NCBI GenBank assembly: GCA_030248215.1
Contig: JASANG010003643.1
Location: forward strand, 1-64,000
Length of the DNA stretch: 64,000 nt
Direction: 5' to 3'
Source: Enoplolaimus lenunculus
Taxonomy: Eukaryota; Nematoda; Enoplea; Enoplida; Thoracostomopsidae
The translations under genes were made by a program, and so were the position numbers. Positions 34,901-61,600 of this stretch are shown here, one piece after another. Below the pieces are notes generated by a model that was given only the letters and a program-made list of their open reading frames with translations, made no database searches and was not told the DNA's origin. Every line of letters begins with the position of its first letter. Within the stretch, counting starts at the first letter, position 1.

Positions 34901-34927
34901 TCGTGACAAAATTACTAAAGGTAACAT
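25797..34927 (-). CDS. acdh-11: AidB-type acyl-CoA dehydrogenase (ACDH-11-like), 13 exons, complete
   Basis: FAD enzyme of the acyl-CoA dehydrogenase superfamily, AidB branch, which oxidises or binds long-chain acyl-CoA/fatty acids. Coding exons, 5' to 3': 34927-34688, 33982-33732, 33134-33035, 31313-31196, 30721-30606, 29667-29518, 28993-28899, 28617-28518, 28058-27918, 27717-27625, 27464-27191, 26655-26592, 25908-25797. These sum to 1854 nt: 617 residues plus stop, and all phases agree. The N-terminus (residues 1-32) is rich in Arg/Leu and lacks acids, like a mitochondrial presequence. Family motifs: TEKRGGSDV (228-236), YKWFSS (257-262), [12 protein letters not shown] (302-313), RRTAFG (368-373), GGAGYLED (450-457) and [10 protein letters not shown] (471-480), whose Glu474 is at the family's catalytic-base position. 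An in-frame stop lies five codons before the start. The family and the complete frame are certain; the exact physiological substrate is not. The symbol is by resemblance to the nematode protein. Confidence 0.93.
26021..26451 (+). mobile_element. hAT-type MITE in last intron of the dehydrogenase gene
   Basis: Begins CAGGGTTCGACCTGTATTCC and ends TTCCTGTTGGAACCCTG, 431 bp, flanked by a perfect 8-bp duplication CAGAGCAC (26013-26020, 26452-26459). The CAGGG/CCCTG ends and 8-bp duplication fit the hAT superfamily. The inside holds TTCCTGTTCCGGTTCCTGCA-like repeats. Confidence 0.88.
26592..26655 (-). CDS. acdh-11: Acyl-CoA dehydrogenase exon 12
   Basis: A 64-nt exon giving [19 protein letters not shown] then LA; acceptor ttattttag, donor CAG|gtatgt. 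Too short for an open-frame scan, found by phase and family similarity. Confidence 0.88.
27191..27464 (-). CDS. acdh-11: Acyl-CoA dehydrogenase exon 11
   Basis: Residues 469-559 plus one base, starting at [20 protein letters not shown] with the presumed catalytic Glu474. Donor GCG|gttagt lies just before an in-frame TAG that would otherwise end the protein early. Confidence 0.93.
27625..27717 (-). CDS. acdh-11: Acyl-CoA dehydrogenase exon 10
   Basis: Residues 438-468 with [19 protein letters not shown]; phase 0 at both ends, donor CAG|gtaacg. Confidence 0.93.
27918..28058 (-). CDS. acdh-11: Acyl-CoA dehydrogenase exon 9
   Basis: Residues 391-437 ([19 protein letters not shown] to [10 protein letters not shown]); phase 0 at both ends, donor CAA|gtaaga. 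Confidence 0.93.
28180..28307. mobile_element. GACGGACGGC-rich element in intron 8
   Basis: GGCGCTACACTGTCTCGTACG with CGCCGTTCGTCGCCG on the left and CGGACGGCGACGTACAGCGCC on the right form an imperfect inverted repeat. It is related to 18343-18628 and 42656-42755. Confidence 0.5.
28518..28617 (-). CDS. acdh-11: Acyl-CoA dehydrogenase exon 8
   Basis: Residues 357-390, with [11 protein letters not shown], the start of the C-terminal helical domain; donor GAG|gtatgt. Confidence 0.93.
28899..28993 (-). CDS. acdh-11: Acyl-CoA dehydrogenase exon 7
   Basis: Residues 326-356 plus two bases ([20 protein letters not shown]); donor AAG|gtagaa. Confidence 0.92.
29518..29667 (-). CDS. acdh-11: Acyl-CoA dehydrogenase exon 6
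   Basis: Residues 276-325: [14 protein letters not shown] through [19 protein letters not shown]; acceptor tattttag, donor AAA|gtaagt. Phase 0 at both ends. Confidence 0.93.
29802..30222 (+). mobile_element. hAT-type MITE (TTCGGATTCGG family) in intron 5
   Basis: Begins CAGGGTGGCAACAAAGGTTC and ends GTGGATTCGGTGCCACCCTG, 421 bp, with a perfect 8-bp duplication ACTACTAC (29794-29801, 30223-30230). Subterminal repeats are of GATTCGGATTCGG type. A degraded relative lies at 34027-34372. Confidence 0.9.
30606..30721 (-). CDS. acdh-11: Acyl-CoA dehydrogenase exon 5
   Basis: Residues 237-275 ([20 protein letters not shown] then [17 protein letters not shown]). Acceptor cttaag is poor. The donor TCA|gttaaa was chosen because it keeps frame with exon 6 and matches the short loop seen in bacterial AidB; it is the least certain junction of the gene. 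Confidence 0.8.
31196..31313 (-). CDS. acdh-11: Acyl-CoA dehydrogenase exon 4
   Basis: Residues 198-236 plus one base. Contains the flavin-contacting [13 protein letters not shown] block; donor TCG|gtaatg. Confidence 0.93.
31440..31592. mobile_element. CCGGAATT hAT-like fragment in intron 4
   Basis: CAACGGGAACAAGTTTTACCGG on the left and AACCGGAATTCCAGTTGAGCCCTG on the right resemble the CAGGGTT element at 26021 and the CAGGGTGCAACCGGAAT family. The left terminus is eroded. A CCGGAGCCGGAGC patch follows at 31600-31650. Confidence 0.45.
31853..32610 (+). mobile_element. Long-ended MITE (GTGGCGGATCAGAAAATA family) in intron 3
   Basis: About 150 bp at the left (to GATGTGGCGGATCAGAAAAT) reappears inverted at 32460-32600 (TTTTCTGATCCGCCGCATT). 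Between them are TTTTCACTTTTTCCC repeats and AAAAGCGGGGGTTCGTTGGG. Homologous pieces occur in the zinc-finger gene at 57180-57245, 57965-58160, 58820-58913 and 60005-60165. Confidence 0.6.
33035..33134 (-). CDS. acdh-11: Acyl-CoA dehydrogenase exon 3
   Basis: Completes [19 protein letters not shown] and ends [14 protein letters not shown], residues 164-197; donor AAA|gttagt. Confidence 0.92.
33411..33594 (+). mobile_element. TTAGGC-type MITE in intron 2
   Basis: Ends GGCCCATGTTACTTTAAGGA and the inverse CCCCTTAAAGTAACATTGGCC; GGCTTAGGAATACGC units inside. Flanks ATTTTACA and ATTTTACG agree at seven of eight bases, supporting an 8-bp duplication. Confidence 0.75.
33732..33982 (-). CDS. acdh-11: Acyl-CoA dehydrogenase exon 2
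   Basis: Residues 81-163 and two bases of 164. Acceptor tttgtag, donor CAG|gttaga. Holds [20 protein letters not shown], typical of the AidB branch N-terminal region. Confidence 0.92.
34027..34372 (+). mobile_element. Degraded TTCGGATTCGG hAT MITE in intron 1
   Basis: Matches the element at 29802-30222: GGATGGCAACAAAGGTTCGG on the left, GGATTCGGTCAAATCCTGAA and CGGCACCAC on the right. The terminal CAGGG bases have decayed and no target duplication is visible, so it is older. Confidence 0.7.
34688..34927 (-). CDS. acdh-11: Acyl-CoA dehydrogenase exon 1
   Basis: Residues 1-80, from the ATG at 34925-34927 to donor GAG|gtattg. Holds the presumed mitochondrial targeting peptide and the start of the mature enzyme ([20 protein letters not shown]). 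Confidence 0.88.
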
Positions 34928-36076
34928 TGCGACGAAACTCTGTCAACAAGACATCGTATGCAGAATATCCGGTTGCATCTTTTACCATTAATAATAGCAC
35001 GTGCAATTTTTTGAAGCAAGAATTTGCTGCTGCACGTTTTGTTCCAAACCCCATTAATTAAACTTGCAACTGCAATTATATACTACTTGCAAAAACTGCA
35101 TCTTTAGCGCTCGAAATTTGTTAAAAAAATGACGTCAAATCCAAAATGGATATCCAACGCATTGCCCTGGTCACGTTTTTTTCCTGGGCAACTTGCTTTT
35201 CAACACGCTGATTAGGTGGCAACACGAATTGCTGATCCGGTAGTGAAAGCAGTATTTTTCACAATCCGGTTCTCGCAAATTGCAATGGAACTGCCTGCTA
35301 TTGAATTTTTTAGTTTCTAAAATCGTCAGTGTGCATTTATATATATTTCAGTCATACTCGACACTTTGACCTTTTCCTGTTACTTCAATATATTCCAATA
35401 CGTTATCAACTTTCGGCTATTTCGTAATTCCGGTTGCAGTCTGACGCTGTAGTACGTTATTTTACTTCCGACTTCGGTCCCAGCAACATCTTTCATGTCA
35501 CCTTCATGTCACATTTTTGTCTCCTCTGATGGCACCCTACTTACAGACGTTGTTCACAATACTTTTACGCTGTCACAAACTCAACACTATAGCCAAAACT
35601 GCACTCAATCAATATACGCTCCAGCAAATCTAAACACCACAACGACATCCATACATTTTATTCGACAGTAAATAACCAAATTATACAAAATTGCCGGGCG
35701 ACGCGTGTGATTTGCAAATGAGACAAAAAAAATTACAGACAGCACAGACAACAACTGATAAAAACTTGACACGGACGTGATTCGCAGTACACTCAGCAAA
35801 ATAAAATAAAACAACAATGTGATCTCGTAGTATTCTGTATAGAAAAGCAGTCCCGAGCGTTTTGGTCTTAAAGTGTTTGATTATTCGACGTACGTTGAAA
35901 ATATACATTTCGTTAAAAATATACATTTCGTTGAAAACCGACACATCTTTCTAGTAAAAATATGTATATACATTCAAACTTTATTTACGCAATGGATTGC
36001 GTTGTAACTCACAAAACAACCATTCAATAAGCCACTGTTGTATACTTTACGAAACTGATACTAGAGCAAGAAATAC
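34928..36076. other. Upstream flank of the dehydrogenase gene
   Basis: Expected to hold the promoter and 5' leader of the gene at 25797-34927. No clear TATA box, no spliced leader exon and no convincing gene on either strand were recognised. Short minus-strand frames (35605-35944) show no domain. Confidence 0.4.
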
Positions 36077-36084
36077 CTAGACTC

Positions 36085-36471
36085 CAGGGTGCAACCGGAA
36101 TTCCGGTTCCGGTAGAGAAATCCGGTATTTTTTACCGGAATTTTCTGTTATTTTCGGTACGGAAAATTTTTCTCATTCGAAATTTAAGAAAACTGCATAT
36201 TATTCTATCCCATTTTTCTAAAATTGTCTAAGCGTGTATTGCCAAAAGTTTCAATTTCTGTCATACTTTATAATTGATCATACGTTTCTAGCTACTGCAT
36301 TTGTTTCAGGATTTTGGATTCCTAAATGCTGTGTTTACACCGTAAATAGCGATAAAATAGCGCTAAATGAATTTTTCGGTAACGAGAATTTTTGTTTTCC
36401 GGTTCCGCCTCCGGTTCCCGTATTATTTTAACTTTCCGGTTCCGGTATTTTATAGTTCCGGTTGCACCCTG
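36085..36471 (+). mobile_element. hAT-type MITE (CAGGGTGCAACCGGAAT family)
   Basis: Begins CAGGGTGCAACCGGAATTCC and ends AGTTCCGGTTGCACCCTG, 387 bp, with a perfect 8-bp duplication CTAGACTC (36077-36084, 36472-36479). CCGGTTCCGGTA motifs run inward from both ends. This is the best-preserved member of the most numerous family in the window. Confidence 0.92.
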
Positions 36472-36479
36472 CTAGACTC

Positions 36480-37650
36480 ATAGTATAGTAATATGTCTAA
36501 AGCCAATTCTAATCGTTAAAATTTGTCAAAAAGTCGTCAGAACAATTCAGTTATACAGCAACTGTGATTATTAAATTTTTTCTCCAGTAAAGTGGGAAAC
36601 CTCTTTCATGGTACTAGCGACTGTTCCAGAATAGCGGCGGTACTAAATCCATTTCAATTTTTGAACTTATTTGAATAAGAAGTTTTTGGCCGTGAAACAG
36701 TATTACATGACCCAAAAGATATACGTAAGTAATGCTCGTTCGCGTTGTTCTGCTTCAACCAAAAAATAACTTATAACAAATGCTTCAATTAACACACAGA
36801 TACACATAATAAAATACATACTGAAACGACTCGAGCAAGAGTGGGGCTAACATTTATTTTGCCACTCCGAAGGTACACTCTGTTACTTGATTACGGACTG
36901 TTCTTTATTTTGAATAAATCCCATAATAATTGGACCCAACACACAACTTTTTATTATATTCCTTGTTTTGAGCAGAACTGACTTGTTATGAAGCATTGTT
37001 GTTGATAACCACGTTTGTTTACCTTTTTTCTGGATGTGTAAACCTTTAGACGGGTTGTCTGAATGTATGTTACATATTTGAGCAGACTTTCGCCATTCTT
37101 TTGCTTTCTGTATCCACTAATGAAAATCCAAAGGAAAACGCTTCTTTTATCAACCCTTTCATATTCAGGTCAATATATATATCGCTAAACTACAACGATA
37201 AACACAACAATAAAATAAAATATATACACGCAGTGTCCTAAACACCAGGTTACCAACAGAGTAGTCCCATTTTCTGCCTTTCAAAACACAATCGACGCAA
37301 CACATCATGAGGGTTCGGTTCGCACACTCCCACAATCGATCAACTTCCAAATGTTCCCTTTTATCCAAAACAGCAATTTAAATTTTCAATTGACAAACAA
37401 ACGTTCAGGACACAGTGTTATATGCGTATATTCACAGAAGCCTGACATTACATTGTATATCAGCATAAAATACAAAGCATTAATAATAACCATGTACAAT
37501 TATTAATTATGATGATAATTAAAGACAAAAACAACCAGTTTAAACAAATGTCGCTACCGCCACGTCAAAACCGTTTTAATTTTTTTTATTAAAAAAACAC
37601 ACACATCCGTCCGTCTAAGTTATTTCAAGAATTTTTCAATTTAAATATTG
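36480..37650. other. Gene-free stretch
   Basis: No gene recognised. A piece at 36840-36910 (CTAACATTTATTTTGCCACT, TACGGACTGTT) weakly resembles the TACTGTAGTGACCCG MITE. The 67-codon minus-strand frame at 37165-37368 has no recognisable domain. Confidence 0.4.
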
Positions 37651-37658
37651 GTATTAAT

Positions 37659-38044
37659 CAGGGTGCAACCGGAATTACAATTTACCGGAACCGGAATTTG
37701 AAAATTTTACCGGAACCGGAAAGTGAAAAATGCATTTCACCAAAAATTTCATTTTAATCTTATTTTTTGCTCTATTATTTGTGAAATAACCTTAGTCGAA
37801 CATAGGTATTTATTTTATTTGTTGTATTTTAGATTTTCATCGTCGACTGAAGTGAAATCCACCATCAATGGCTTATATTCGGAGTACAAGTGGCTTTCAA
37901 AAAGAGATTCTTAAAAATTAGCAAAGTTAAGAAAACGGCCAAATTATAATACCGGAATTTTTAAATCCGGTAAAAATTTACCGGAACCGGAACCGGAAGG
38001 TGAAAAAATGCCGGAACCGGAACCGGAATTCCGGTTGCACCCTG
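37659..38044 (+). mobile_element. hAT-type MITE (CAGGGTGCAACCGGAAT family)
   Basis: Begins CAGGGTGCAACCGGAATTAC and ends AACCGGAATTCCGGTTGCACCCTG-like, 386 bp. Flanks GTATTAAT and GTATTAAA agree at seven of eight bases. Confidence 0.88.
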
Positions 38045-39088
38045 GTATTAAATGTTTCGACTTGCTCCAGTTTACTCGTATCTCTCGTTTTAATCTCTCA
38101 CGACAAATTCGTTATCTCGGATCCAGCCAGGTGAACAAAATTAAAAAATTCTACGCTTCGTGTTTCACGAATTTAAAAATTACATATCATGATTTACGAC
38201 ACATTTGCCAATATACATCCTCACTACGGTTACATCATTGTCGCTTTATAATATTTAGTAAAATGTTGATCGTTGTTAAAAGCTCAAATGATCATATTTG
38301 CATCTTCGAATGGTAATGTTTTCACGCTACGAACACCACTGATTGGTTACATGGCATGCAAAGGGCAAAATTTAAACGTATATATATCGTTTAAACGTTC
38401 TGTATAGCAACACTTTATATGACTTGCTAAAACCGCTTGATTCGCCCCACACCCCCCGTTTTATTCATACTCAGTTTCTTTTACGATCGCTTACATTGTT
38501 TCAGAATACTTAATTTAAAATTTCCGATATCATCAAATTAAAAAATTAACGCTTAAGTTAACAAATGCAACAAAACTTAAAATTTTGACTAATGGTCTCA
38601 CGGAGAGAAATCTACGTAAAGTACACGTTTGTCAATACAAAAAAACCCAATAAATTACGTACCACACAATATTACGTATTCAAATAGCGCAAGCATTTAA
38701 GCATTCAGTGAATATTGGTACAAGATCCAACAACAACAACAACAACAACAACAAAATTCAAACAATGGATGATAAAAGTCACATGAGATAAATACGTACA
38801 TGATGCTACATACAACATATACACTGAACAGATCAAAAAAATGCATAATTGAAACATATCCCGACAATTGTATTTAAGAATATAATAACACAATGACATC
38901 TTAACGTGGAAATTTATATTTAAATTACCAATTACCATCAATTATTTTGTATAGTTCGTTGTAATTGGGAATCGAATGCACTAAAGTGCTGAATTTCTAA
39001 GCTTATCTTCATCATTTACTAGACAAATAAATATCTTACAGGCGTGGGTGTGGTAAAACGAAAATTTATTCGATGATTTGTACTCTAT
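38045..39088. other. Gene-free stretch with CAA microsatellite
   Basis: No gene seen. A short (CAA)n tract of about eight units lies at 38730-38753; it is not in a credible reading frame. Confidence 0.45.
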
Positions 39089-39281
39089 GCAAGGCGCAAT
39101 TGGAATTACACTACCGGAAACTGAACCGTAACCGGAAAATGAAAAATACATATATACCACCTAAACATTCTTTTTTACAATATTATTGGTAAAATAACCA
39201 AAGTTGGAGATAGGTATTCACTTTAATTTTGCCGAAACCGGAAAGTCAAAAATGCCGGAACCGGAATTCTGGTTGCACACT
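39089..39281 (+). mobile_element. Shortened CAGGGTGCAACCGGAAT-family MITE
   Basis: CAAGGCGCAATTGGAATTAC at the left and GGAACCGGAATTCTGGTTGC at the right mark a decayed copy of 193 bp; ACTCTATG occurs just before and just after. Confidence 0.65.
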
Positions 39282-39835
39282 GAGACTCTATGTATATACT
39301 TATATCTTTTAGAAGGCAAACACTACATTTATACACAGAAATTCGGAAATTGTTTGACTAATGAGGACAACGGCAGTCAATTTAACGTTAAGCTCTAGCA
39401 ACAAGATGATAATTAAATCTGAAAAACTAGCCACTCTTTTTGAATTTAGAACTGAAATAGTAGACACCAATTTTAACTGTTTCAAGCAATTAAAATAAGC
39501 ATTTAAAAATATCACTTTAAATGGTGAAATTTGAGTGCAACTGTTTTCAGCTTGCAGTCTTCTTAAATCGTACAATTTGGCTTGTAAAATCAATTAAACG
39601 CAAAGATAAACCAAAAATTATACCAAACATTTATGACATCATCGTTTTTCAGCCATCAAACGACAGATTAATTCATGAAGCACATTGCAGAAAGCATACG
39701 CAAAAAAACGTATATACGTATATATAGCAGTTAAAACGAAAACATACAAGTCAATAAACCGACACCATATATACATACTACAAATAAATGTAAATTAATC
39801 AGCAATTCACACAAAAAACTCTTTTATGCCAATGG

Positions 39836-40289
39836 CAAGGTGCAACCGGAATTCTCCGGTTTCGGCATTTCCTTTCACCAAACGGTTCCGGTAAATTTTT
39901 ACCGAAATGAAAAAAATTCCCGTTTCAAATTTTGGTCGGTGGAAGTGAAATTAAGATATTTATTTTACTAAAAATGACGATAAAAATTAAAAACATTTCA
40001 TTAATATAGTACATACGTACCTATATAAATCTTGACAATCGCCGAAACTAAACCATCGAAGGTAGATTTCGCTTTCGTGGATTAGGTATGAAAATCTAAA
40101 ATACTGTAGATAAAGTGAATATCAATCTCCAACTAAGGTAATTTCAACCAATAATATTGCAAAACAACAAAATTCAAACGAATTTTTTCGGTTGTGTGTA
40201 TTTTTCATTTTCCGGTTACTGTCCAACTTCCTTTTCGGTAATTATTTCAGATACCGGTTCCGCTAAATTGTAATTCCGATTGCACCCTG
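39836..40289 (+). mobile_element. CAGGGTGCAACCGGAAT-family MITE
   Basis: Begins CAAGGTGCAACCGGAATTCT and ends GTAATTCCGATTGCACCCTG, 454 bp. Flanks GCCAATGG and GCCATTGG agree at seven of eight bases. Confidence 0.82.
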
Positions 40290-40465
40290 GCCATTGGTTT
40301 ATTGTCAGGGATTTATCCTACGACATAATATCAAATTTTACAATGTATATATAAGAGCGAGGTGTACATTGGTGATCTGGCATAACACGCACATGTTCAG
40401 TGTGCCAGCTGTAACTTAGGCCACTCATCAAAACAAAACAATGTAGATATTAATTACATAATTGA

Positions 40466-40678
40466 GAACAAAATTCCGGGGTCGATTTTAGTCCAGGAAC
40501 CCAATGTCGAGACCAATTTGAGTGCGGGAACAAAATTCCGGGGTCGATTTTAGTCCAGGAACCCAATGTCGAGACCAATTTGAGTGCGGGAACAAAATTC
40601 CGGGGTCAATTTTAGTCCAGGAACCCAATGTCGAGACCAATTTGAGTGCGGGAACAAAATTCCGGGGTCAATTTTAGT
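40466..40678 (+). repeat. 62-bp tandem repeat, 3.4 copies
   Basis: Unit starts GAACAAAATTCCGGGGTC and includes CCAGGAACCCAATGTCGAGA. Starts at 40466, 40528, 40590 and 40652. Units are near-identical apart from a G/A change in GGGGTC(G/A)ATT, so amplification is recent. Confidence 0.92.
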
Positions 40679-41033
40679 ACCGAGTCCAGTTCTGGTACTA
40701 CCGCACAGGATGGCTGGCTCAGGCTCAGAACAAGAGATTTGACCGATTCCGAATCTTGAATTTTTGTCGAATCTGAAACCGAATCCGAACTAACTTTCGC
40801 TGCCACTTCTCGATCGATACTGAGCGGAAAGTCGATCTTTGACTGACTTTGACACTACGTACGTAACTTACGGCAACAATGATCAATTATTCATTGAATG
40901 AACTATCCTTAATTCACACATTTGGAATATATATACATATTAAAGTAAGTAAGTAGGCATAAAACAAATGTTCGTACGGCGAAACAACACTGCATAAAAA
41001 TTTTTTTGCTACGTATATTTCAATGACTGTGCA

Positions 41034-41425
41034 GGATGCAACCTGGGGATTCCGATTCCGATCAAAAGTCCAATTCAAAACGAGTTCCGATTCCGATCGC
41101 ACAATCAATCGGGATCGGAATTTGGCAATTTTAATTATTAAATGTTACTTGTTGCGATACGTTGCATAAAAATTCTGGATCGATTATTTATCTATTAAAT
41201 TACTTTCGATGAGTTAACCAATCGATAATTGAATATAGTTTAGCTTTCACAGAGTCAAAAATCATCGTCAACTTATTCACACAAGCTTTATGAAAATTGT
41301 TGCCAACCAACAGACACTCTAGATCAACATTATATTTGTCAATACAATTTATCCGTGTATACAGTCACAAAATTTCCAAGTTCCGATTCCGATTCCGCTA
41401 TAATCCAGTTCCGCTTTGCACCCTG
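41034..41425 (+). mobile_element. CAGGGTGCAAAGCGGAA-family hAT MITE
   Basis: Left end CAGGATGCAACCTGGGGATT, right end AATCCAGTTCCGCTTTGCACCCTG-like, with ATTCCGATTCCGAT repeats at both ends. It is a sister of the element at 53962-54279. Confidence 0.7.
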
Positions 41426-41693
41426 ACTATGTGGTAATGTACTATCCTTATTACAACCTGTATATATGTCGTAGCGTAAATTGTTACACCGGGTATTATG
41501 CTACGCATAGTAACGAGAGCGAGGAAAAAAAGCACAGTATGCTCGTCGTAGCTTATTGCTTAATGTTACTAACAACAAGACTTTGTTATGCATGTTCGTA
41601 CATAAGTAATTTACCTTAGCTTGATAGTAGTATAAATACTCTCTTGCTAAATTTCGGCTTGTCTATATATACGTAGGACACGTAAGTATATAC

Positions 41694-42064
41694 GTCGTAG
41701 CCGAAACCGTAATTCAGCCCAATGCCGAATTGGGCTAGTCCAGCACGGAATTACAACTTGGGCTAGCCCACGGCGTAGTTTTTTTTCTCTGCTACAAGTG
41801 CACGCTTTGTGAATGGTTACTACTTTACTGTTATATTCAAATACGATTAGCTGAATGCGAATACTCTTTTTCTGATTGGCTAAGTATTCGTTAAGTACCT
41901 GTTGGCAACCAAGTAGTTTGTCTTACTAAGCTAATTTGCCGCTATCAAGTATCCAATCACAAAACGCGCAGCTTGATCAGATATCATTTCGCCTTGGGCT
42001 AGCCCTCCAAGTCGTAATTCCGCTTTCGACTAGCCCAATTCGGAATTGGGCTGAAATACGACTT
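41694..42064. mobile_element. AGCCCAATTCGGAATTGGGCT hairpin element
   Basis: About 80 bp at each end is an inverted repeat, and inside each end is a second perfect or near-perfect palindrome (GCCCAATTCGGAATTGGGC at 42032-42051; GCCCAATGCCGAATTGGGC at 41717-41735). TTGGGCTAGCCC follows in both. The right end abuts the hAT MITE at 42066. Confidence 0.7.
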
Positions 42065-42065
42065 A

Positions 42066-42483
42066 CAGGGTGCCTCCGGTCCGGACCTTTTTTCAACTTC
42101 CGGTTATGCTAAATTTTACCGGAACTATAAATTATGGTATTAATTTTTGTTGATGGAAATTAAACATTTTACTAAAAATGTCGATAAAATAAAATACTAA
42201 AATAGATTTGATTAGTATAGTGTATGCGTATAAGCCTTGACAATCGCCGAAAATAAACCGTAGAAGGTAGATTTCGCTTGCGTGGATACTGAAAATCTAA
42301 AATACATCAGATTAAGTATATGTATATACAAACCTATCTTTAACTAGGGTTATTTCAACAATAATATATGTACTAAAAAAGAAAACTAAAAACAATTTTC
42401 CGATAGCATGTATTGTTAACATTCGAGTTCCGGCAATGTTTTCAAATTACAGTCCTGGTAAATTATAATTCCGGTTGCACTCT
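42066..42483 (+). mobile_element. CAGGGTGCAACCGGAAT-family MITE, decayed
   Basis: Left CAGGGTGCCTCCGGTCCGGA, right AAATTATAATTCCGGTTGCACTCT; internal text matches 39836-40289 (TTGACAATCGCCGAAA, GTAGATTTCGCTTGCGTGGA). Confidence 0.7.
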
Positions 42484-43714
42484 AATTTTGCATTTATACG
42501 TATATATTCGCATCGCATAAATACATATCCCAATGTAATATAACGCATAAAATCCAAAATAGCACTAGCATTCAATGATTACTGTATTGTGTATTATTCA
42601 ACAATTTCAACCGTAAGGGCGAAGCAATACTTGTTAATCATTTTAAAGTTAGCTGGTACGGTCCGTCATCGTACGTCGCCTTCCGGTATAATACGTATAT
42701 ACCACACGGTGACGGACGGCACCGCACGACAAGTATAGCGCTACCGTAATCCGGCCACAAACCAGCCTAGTCAACTATTGATCATACGTCACGTCCATTC
42801 GGAATGTTATCATTAGCAAGAAATATTCCCTTTGTTGAGAACCAACCAATACCACTCCTAGCACAACCTGAATATCGATAGTCTCGTTCCACGTGCCGTA
42901 TCCATCCCCCTCATCAAGCGCAAAAATCTACCATCGGGTACAATGCACAGAGAACCATTCCATTATCTAGAACCTTTACTAAAGCAAGCAAAACAAACAA
43001 CAAAAACATTGTTTTTACCCTTTCCACCTCGTGTACACTCCCAATCGTGTATAATTAGGTATCCACTGAGACTCCCAGTTTCGTCAACATTTCGTTGAAA
43101 ACATCGCCTGATATAGTCCGATCAACCAGTGCCGCCGTACACGTTCGCCTTGACGTCAACTTGGCCATATTCCAAAAAATACTAAACAAAAAAACGCCAC
43201 TACTGACTAGTTTGATGTTGGTATATTAATATTCAGGCAGGTATGCAGCGATCACCCGATCCAAAACACAACAATGGATGGGAGTCTTAATGAAAAACTT
43301 AACACTGAAAATGTCACAAAACATCGTTTTCGTATTTCTCAAAACACAAGTTGCATACTTACGTACGCAGTATTAAGCTAGAGCTCATCATAAAACACAT
43401 TTACATACGCAATACATCCACAACCATTTTTTAACTTAACATAGCTAGCATAAGTAGCATTTGAGAAACATATTCAACCGAACGGTAACAGCTGTCTGGA
43501 CATACCACAACGTCCATGACACAAAACCTCACAACTTAATCCTTTTAAATCCCCATCGTTTACATACCACCACTTATGTATCATTTACATACCCCCACTT
43601 TCGACGAGTGATTAATTTTGCGTAACTGTTAATAGAGTTGCCAACCAAGCTAGCACTACCATAATACTGTTTAGAACTACAACAATCAAGCCAACTGCAG
43701 CTTTCACTCTTGGA
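42484..43714. other. 3' flank of the zinc-finger gene
   Basis: Probably includes the 3' untranslated region of the gene ending at 43715, whose end I cannot fix. A GACGGACGGC-type inverted repeat lies at 42656-42755 (GGTACGGTCCGTCATCGTAC / GTGACGGACGGCACCGCACG), followed by AAGTATAGCGCTACC. Nothing else recognised. Confidence 0.45.
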
Positions 43715-60933
<17,219 letters not shown>

Positions 60934-60934
60934 T

Positions 60935-61600
60935 CTACAATAAATTGATTGATCGATTTAATCATGACTTTTTCGAATAGCTGTAGAATTTCCGCTAACA
61001 AGACAAATATGACTTTCGTAACACAGTTGTAGTGATAATTAAACCTGCAAACAAACGATAAGCTGAATGATGAGACAAAATTGAAAGTCACAAAATACTA
61101 ATTCGTATTACCTTGAGCTCAGTGGGAAGTGAAATGAAAAACACTTATTTAAATTTTTCTTTTGGAATTATCAAGAACTGTTTCAGTTGGCAACACAAGA
61201 ACCCTCTTCGAAATTTATACGACGTGACCCCCTTTCAAAAATCCTGGTGACGCCCATGGCTTTATTCACTCGCAGAATAAAAACACAAATCTTTCAGTCT
61301 TAGGTCTGTTGATATTGGAAAGCGTTGAAATAACTCGCTAAAATTACAGAAAAATTTCGAGATCTGGCTAAGTCATAGTTTTTCAAAACTATACACCAAA
61401 AGAAATCGGGGTCCCCCACATTTCCAAAATGAAAAGAGGAAAGTCTAGCTATCACATCTCAGCGTAATATTTATTAAGCAAAACATTCAAACATAAACTT
61501 GAGATCGAAGAAGAAAAATAAAAAAGATTAAACTGAGGATTTACTTCGACCTATTACCTATGTGTAAAATGTGGGCCTATATATAAATCCTAGACGGACT
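60935..61600. other. Upstream flank of the zinc-finger gene
   Basis: Should contain the intron and first non-coding exon of the zinc-finger gene, whose position cannot be fixed by eye. No other gene seen. The last ~350 bp contains GTGACCCCCTTTCAAAAATC text suggestive of old repeat. Confidence 0.4.
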
